A stretch of DNA of 62,962 nucleotides from Ectothiorhodospira magna. Lineage in GTDB: Bacteria; Pseudomonadota; Gammaproteobacteria; Ectothiorhodospirales; Ectothiorhodospiraceae. A model generated the notes under the pieces. It saw nothing but the letters and a program-made list of their open reading frames with translations. It was not told the DNA's origin and did not search any database. A program made the position numbers and the translations under genes. The stretch lies in contig NZ_FOFO01000022.1 of assembly GCF_900110965.1 (NCBI RefSeq), positions 1-62,962 of the forward strand, given 5' to 3'. Of this stretch, positions 60,119 through 62,962 are shown piece by piece. The stretch's first letter is position 1. Each line of letters starts with the position of its first letter.

Positions 60119-61804
60119 ATGCGAGTCTTCAACGAGATCCGGTTCAATAACCTGAAGGGGGATCTGTTCGGTGGCGTGACGGCGGCGGTGATCGCCCTGC
60201 CCATGGCCCTGGCCTTTGGCGTGGCTTCCGGCGCCGGCGCGGAGGCGGGGCTTTACGGCGCCATCCTGATCGGCCTGTTCACCGCCCTGTTCGGCGGCAC
60301 CCCCACCCTGATTTCTGAACCCACCGGCCCCATGACGGTCGTGTTCACGGCGGTGATCGCCTCCTTGATCGCCGCCAATCCGGAGCAGGGCATGGCCATG
60401 GCCTTTACCGTGGTGATGCTCACCGGCGTGTTCCAGATGGCCTTCGGGGCCATGAAGCTGGGGCGCTACGTCACCATGATGCCCTATACCGTGATCTCCG
60501 GCTTCATGACCGGCATCGGCATCATCCTCATCATCCTGCAGTTGCCTGGTCTGCTGGGCCATGCCACGCCGGCGGGGGGAGTGATCGGTACCCTGCAGGG
60601 GCTGCCCGATCTGGTGGCGGCCATCGAACCCCTGGAACTGATTCTGGGAGGCGTGACCCTGGCCATTTTGCTGTTCATGCCGGCCCGGGTGAAACGCTAT
60701 CTGCCACCCCAGCTCATCGTGCTGGTGCTGGGCACGGTGGCGATGATGTACTGGCTGGGGAGTGAGCAGGTCCGGGTGATTGGTCCCATCGACATGGGGT
60801 TGCCCACCCTGCGCCTGCCCGTCTTCACCGCGGATCAATGGCTGATCATTGTGGTGGATGCCCTGGTATTGGCCCTGCTGGGATCAGTGGATGCCCTGCT
60901 GTCCTCGGTGATCGCCTCCAGCATGACCCGCAAATCATCCAGTTCCGACAAGGAACTGGTGGGGCAGGGCATGGGCAACCTGGCCTCGGGTCTGTGCGGT
61001 GGCCTGCCGGGGGCCGGGGCCACCATGGGCACCGTGGTGAATATCCAGGCCGGGGGGCGCTCGGCCCTGTCCGGGATCGTGCGTGCCCTGATCCTGGTCA
61101 TGGTGGTGATCTGGGCGGCGGAACTCACCGCCAACATTCCCCTTGCAGTACTGGCGGCCATCGCCGTCAAGGTGGGGCTGGACATCATCGACTGGCGCTT
61201 TTTGCGCCGCGCCCACCGGGTGTCGCCCAAGGGCGCCCTGATCCTCTACGGGGTGATCGCCATGACCGTGTTCGTGGATTTGATCACCGCCGTGGCCATC
61301 GGCCTGTTCGTGGCCAACGTGATGACCATCCGGCGGCTGGCGGATGTGCAGGCAGAATCGGTCTGCATCCTGCCGCCCCGGCGACCCGGAGACGATGATA
61401 CCAATGGTCACTGCGCCGACCTGTCACCGGAGGAACGGGCGCTGCTGGCCCAGGGCAAGGGACGCTTGAAGATCCTGCATCTGAGCGGTCCCCTGGTGTT
61501 TGGCGCGGCGGAGGCGATCACCCGTCAGGAACCCAAGCTGGACGGGGCCGGCGTACTGGTGGTGGATCTGGGGCGGGTACCCCATCTGGGGGTGACCACG
61601 GCGGTGGCCCTGGAGGCCGCCATCCGGGGTGCGGTGGACGATGACGTGCAGGTGATCATGACCGGCGTCCAGGACCAGCCCCGGGCGCGACTGGCCCAGT
61701 TGGGGCTGGACGCCCTGCTTGGTCCGGATGCCTGGATTCCGGATCGGCATCAGGCGCTGGCCCAGGGCGCCCAGCGTCTGATGCCGCCGCTGCAAGGCCA
61801 GTGA
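60119..61804 (+). CDS. bicA: SulP-family bicarbonate transporter, BicA-like
   Basis: The 561-residue product is very similar along its length to cyanobacterial BicA, a Na+-dependent bicarbonate transporter, as I recall that sequence. Near-identical stretches include GDLFGGVTAAVIALPMALAF, TLISEPTGPMTVV, YVTMMPYTVISGFM, GVIGTLQ and GAGATMGTVVNIQ. A 14-segment membrane domain (about 1-410) is followed by a cytoplasmic STAS domain (from about 450: LHLSGPLVFGAAEAI..., VVDLGRVPHLGVTTAVALE). It is divergent from cbbL, so delivery of inorganic carbon to the carboxysome is the likely role. Sulfate transport is the main alternative. Confidence 0.88.
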   Translation: MRVFNEIRFNNLKGDLFGGVTAAVIALPMALAFGVASGAGAEAGLYGAILIGLFTALFGGTPTLISEPTGPMTVVFTAVIASLIAANPEQGMAMAFTVVMLTGVFQMAFGAMKLGRYVTMMPYTVISGFMTGIGIILIILQLPGLLGHATPAGGVIGTLQGLPDLVAAIEPLELILGGVTLAILLFMPARVKRYLPPQLIVLVLGTVAMMYWLGSEQVRVIGPIDMGLPTLRLPVFTADQWLIIVVDALVLALLGSVDALLSSVIASSMTRKSSSSDKELVGQGMGNLASGLCGGLPGAGATMGTVVNIQAGGRSALSGIVRALILVMVVIWAAELTANIPLAVLAAIAVKVGLDIIDWRFLRRAHRVSPKGALILYGVIAMTVFVDLITAVAIGLFVANVMTIRRLADVQAESVCILPPRRPGDDDTNGHCADLSPEERALLAQGKGRLKILHLSGPLVFGAAEAITRQEPKLDGAGVLVVDLGRVPHLGVTTAVALEAAIRGAVDDDVQVIMTGVQDQPRARLAQLGLDALLGPDAWIPDRHQALAQGAQRLMPPLQGQ

Positions 61805-61805
61805 G

Positions 61806-62550
61806 TTAGCGGCTTTCCAGCGGGGGCTGGTGGCGACGGGCCTTCCACCCGTCGGCCATGTCCTCCAGCAATTTATAGAACAGCGGCACGAACAGGAGGG
61901 CCAGAGTGCTGGCCGCCAGCATGCCGCCCACCACCACGGTGCCGATCTCCTGACGGCTGGCCGCGCCGGCACCGCTGGCATACACCAGCGGCAGGCTGCC
62001 GACGATGAAGGTGAGCGCGGTCATCACGATGGCGCGGAAACGCTGCCGTGCCGCCGCCGTGGCGGCCTCGGTGGTGGACATCCCCTGGCGCCGGTTCTGG
62101 GCCGCAAACTCCACGATCAGGATGGCGTTCTTCGCCGCCAGACCGATCAGCACCAGCAGGCCCACCTGGAAATAGATGTCGTTGGGGAAGCCCCGACCAA
62201 AGGAGGCGATCACCGCCCCCAGTACCCCGAAGGGCACCGCCGAGGCCACGGCCAGCGGCAGGGTCAGGCGCTCGTACTGGGCCGCCAGGATCAGGAATAC
62301 CATCAGCATTCCCAGGGCGAAGGCGGCACCGCCGGCCCCGGCCCCCGCATCCAGCTGGTAGGCCTCACCGATCCAGCCCAGCACGGTGTCCGCGTCCTGA
62401 TTCAGTTGCGTCGCCACCGATTCCAGGGCTGCCTTGGCCTGACCGGTGGTGTAGCCGGGTGCCGGGTCAGCCAGGATCTTGGCCGCCGGGAAGATGTTGA
62501 AGCGGTTGATGATGTCCGCGCCGCTGGTGCGTTCCAGGGTCACCAGGGAA
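61806..62550 (-). pseudogene. RND (HAE1/AcrB-type) efflux pump inner-membrane protein, C-terminal fragment
   Basis: About 248 residues of an RND pump are readable: [38 protein letters not shown]-type periplasmic sequence, then the last six membrane helices with [52 protein letters not shown] (family motif) and [26 protein letters not shown]. Intact proteins are about 1030-1060 residues. The upstream part is cut off at 62550 by the end of a TnpB-bearing element; the missing N-terminal three-quarters lies beyond it, out of view. The pump is inferred to be inactive. It converges with the BicA-like gene, 1 bp apart. Confidence 0.88.
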
Positions 62551-62604
62551 GTGACTGCTCCCCGCCCTAAGCGCTGACGCGCCACGGGCGGGGCTTCCCA
62601 CTTC
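62551..62604 (-). mobile_element. Right end of the TnpB-bearing element
   Basis: Downstream of the tnpB stop the minus strand holds a strong hairpin, GCCCCGCCC-type arm at 62586-62593 pairing with 62560-62567 (8 bp perfect), and ends AGCAGTCAC. This is the usual look of a right end in IS200/IS605/IS607-type elements. Beyond 62551 the RND coding sequence begins immediately, which sets the junction to within a few bases. Confidence 0.7.
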
Positions 62605-62750
62605 TCAGGCAGCAGCCGGCGATGTGCCGGGCTTACGCAAGCCTCCATGGGCAGAGACGGACAGCCCTTCCGCCTTCAACTTTACTATGCCTTGATGCTT
62701 GATGTTCAGCGCCGCGTTGATATCCCTGTCATGTTGTGTGTGGCAGGCCG
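62551..62750 (-). ncRNA. Probable omega (right-end) RNA of TnpB
   Basis: TnpB nucleases use a guide RNA transcribed from the 3' end of tnpB through the right end of the element, with the guide read from the flanking DNA. Here that RNA would cover the tnpB tail and the hairpin at 62560-62593, and its guide would begin at about 62550 inside the RND gene (TTCCCTGGTGACCCTGG on the minus strand). The placement is by family logic, with boundaries uncertain; no structure calculation was possible. Confidence 0.35.
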
Positions 62751-62962
62751 GGCATTCCCACGACCGGACGTTCAACGGCATGGCGTCCCTCTTGTGCTGG
62801 CAGACATGGCAGGTTTTGGAGCTGGCAAACCACGGGTCGATCTTGACCAGATGCTTGCCCTGCTCCCTGGCCTTGTAGTCCAGCTTAGTGGTCAAGGCAT
62901 GCCAGGACGCATCGCCGATGTGCTTGGCGAGCCTGGCGTTCTTCATCATGTTGCCGACCTTC
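62605..62962 (-). CDS. tnpB: TnpB RNA-guided nuclease, C-terminal part (runs off window)
   Basis: The frame is open to the window edge; the visible 118 residues are the C-terminal part. Visible features are the KVGNMMKN motif, [25 protein letters not shown], the four-cysteine zinc finger (CHVCQ and CPACH, separated by about 19 residues) and the RuvC-III motif [11 protein letters not shown] with its catalytic Asp. The protein ends [12 protein letters not shown], a common TnpB tail. Internal ATGs at 62949 and 62946 are not real starts. Catalytic residues in RuvC-I and -II lie outside the window, so activity cannot be judged. Confidence 0.93.
   Translation of the reverse strand, partial: KVGNMMKNARLAKHIGDASWHALTTKLDYKAREQGKHLVKIDPWFASSKTCHVCQHKRDAMPLNVRSWECPACHTQHDRDINAALNIKHQGIVKLKAEGLSVSAHGGLRKPGTSPAAA

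Overview
The window is a GC-rich (roughly 60-65%) chromosomal stretch from a gammaproteobacterium that fixes CO2. The housekeeping clusters are gammaproteobacterial in order: rsmI-lpoA-yraN-diaA, sspAB-petABC, mlaFEDCB-murA, kdsD-kdsC-lptCAB-rpoN-hpf-ptsN-hprK-rapZ, and waaA-hldE-lpxL with glycosyltransferases. They are combined with an alpha-carboxysome operon carrying form IA RubisCO. This suggests a chemo- or photolithoautotroph of the Ectothiorhodospiraceae / Thioalkalivibrio / Halothiobacillus type. The genus is an inference; no rRNA gene is present.

Layout. 1-480: damaged end of an IS607-type element. 516-870: RNase P RNA. 921-6081: rsmI, then lpoA-yraN-diaA and an FAD-linked glycolate-oxidase-type enzyme. 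6088-9959: sspB, sspA and the cytochrome bc1 operon petABC. 10149-12124: Nif3-like protein and a DegS-type protease. 12140-20841: one long leftward block with mlaFEDCB, murA, hisG, a DAHP synthase, hisD and hisC. 21139-29556: rightward block for Kdo synthesis, LPS export, sigma-54, nitrogen PTS, HPr kinase and RapZ. 29578-33163: thiC with a TPP riboswitch, and a two-domain PPK2 phosphotransferase. 33394-36410: Pcm-like methyltransferase, rhodanese, TolC and an isochorismatase-like hydrolase. 36424-45898: LPS core and surface-polysaccharide genes, one of them frameshifted. 45903-50934: a giant hybrid histidine kinase paired with a periplasmic binding protein. 51125-59807: cbbL-cbbS-csoS2-csoS3-csoS4A-csoS4B-csoS1-csoS1-ferritin-like-acRAF-small basic protein-cbbR, all leftward. 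60119-61804: a divergent BicA-like SulP transporter. 61806-62962: an RND pump gene cut by a TnpB element that runs off the edge.

How the parts work together. The BicA-like transporter would raise cytosolic bicarbonate. CsoSCA converts it to CO2 inside a shell made of CsoS1 hexamers and CsoS4 pentamers, RubisCO is recruited by CsoS2 and assembled with help from acRAF, and CbbR is the likely switch. The most interesting small gene is a 65-residue, basic, disordered product with a GTG start overlapping acRAF and a Trp three residues from its C-terminus. This matches what is known of alpha-McdB carboxysome-positioning proteins, yet no McdA/ParA gene is next to it.

The mobile-element story is also informative. 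The left end of the IS607-type element at 441-480 recurs as a solo 40-bp copy at 33350-33389, directly in front of the Pcm-like gene.
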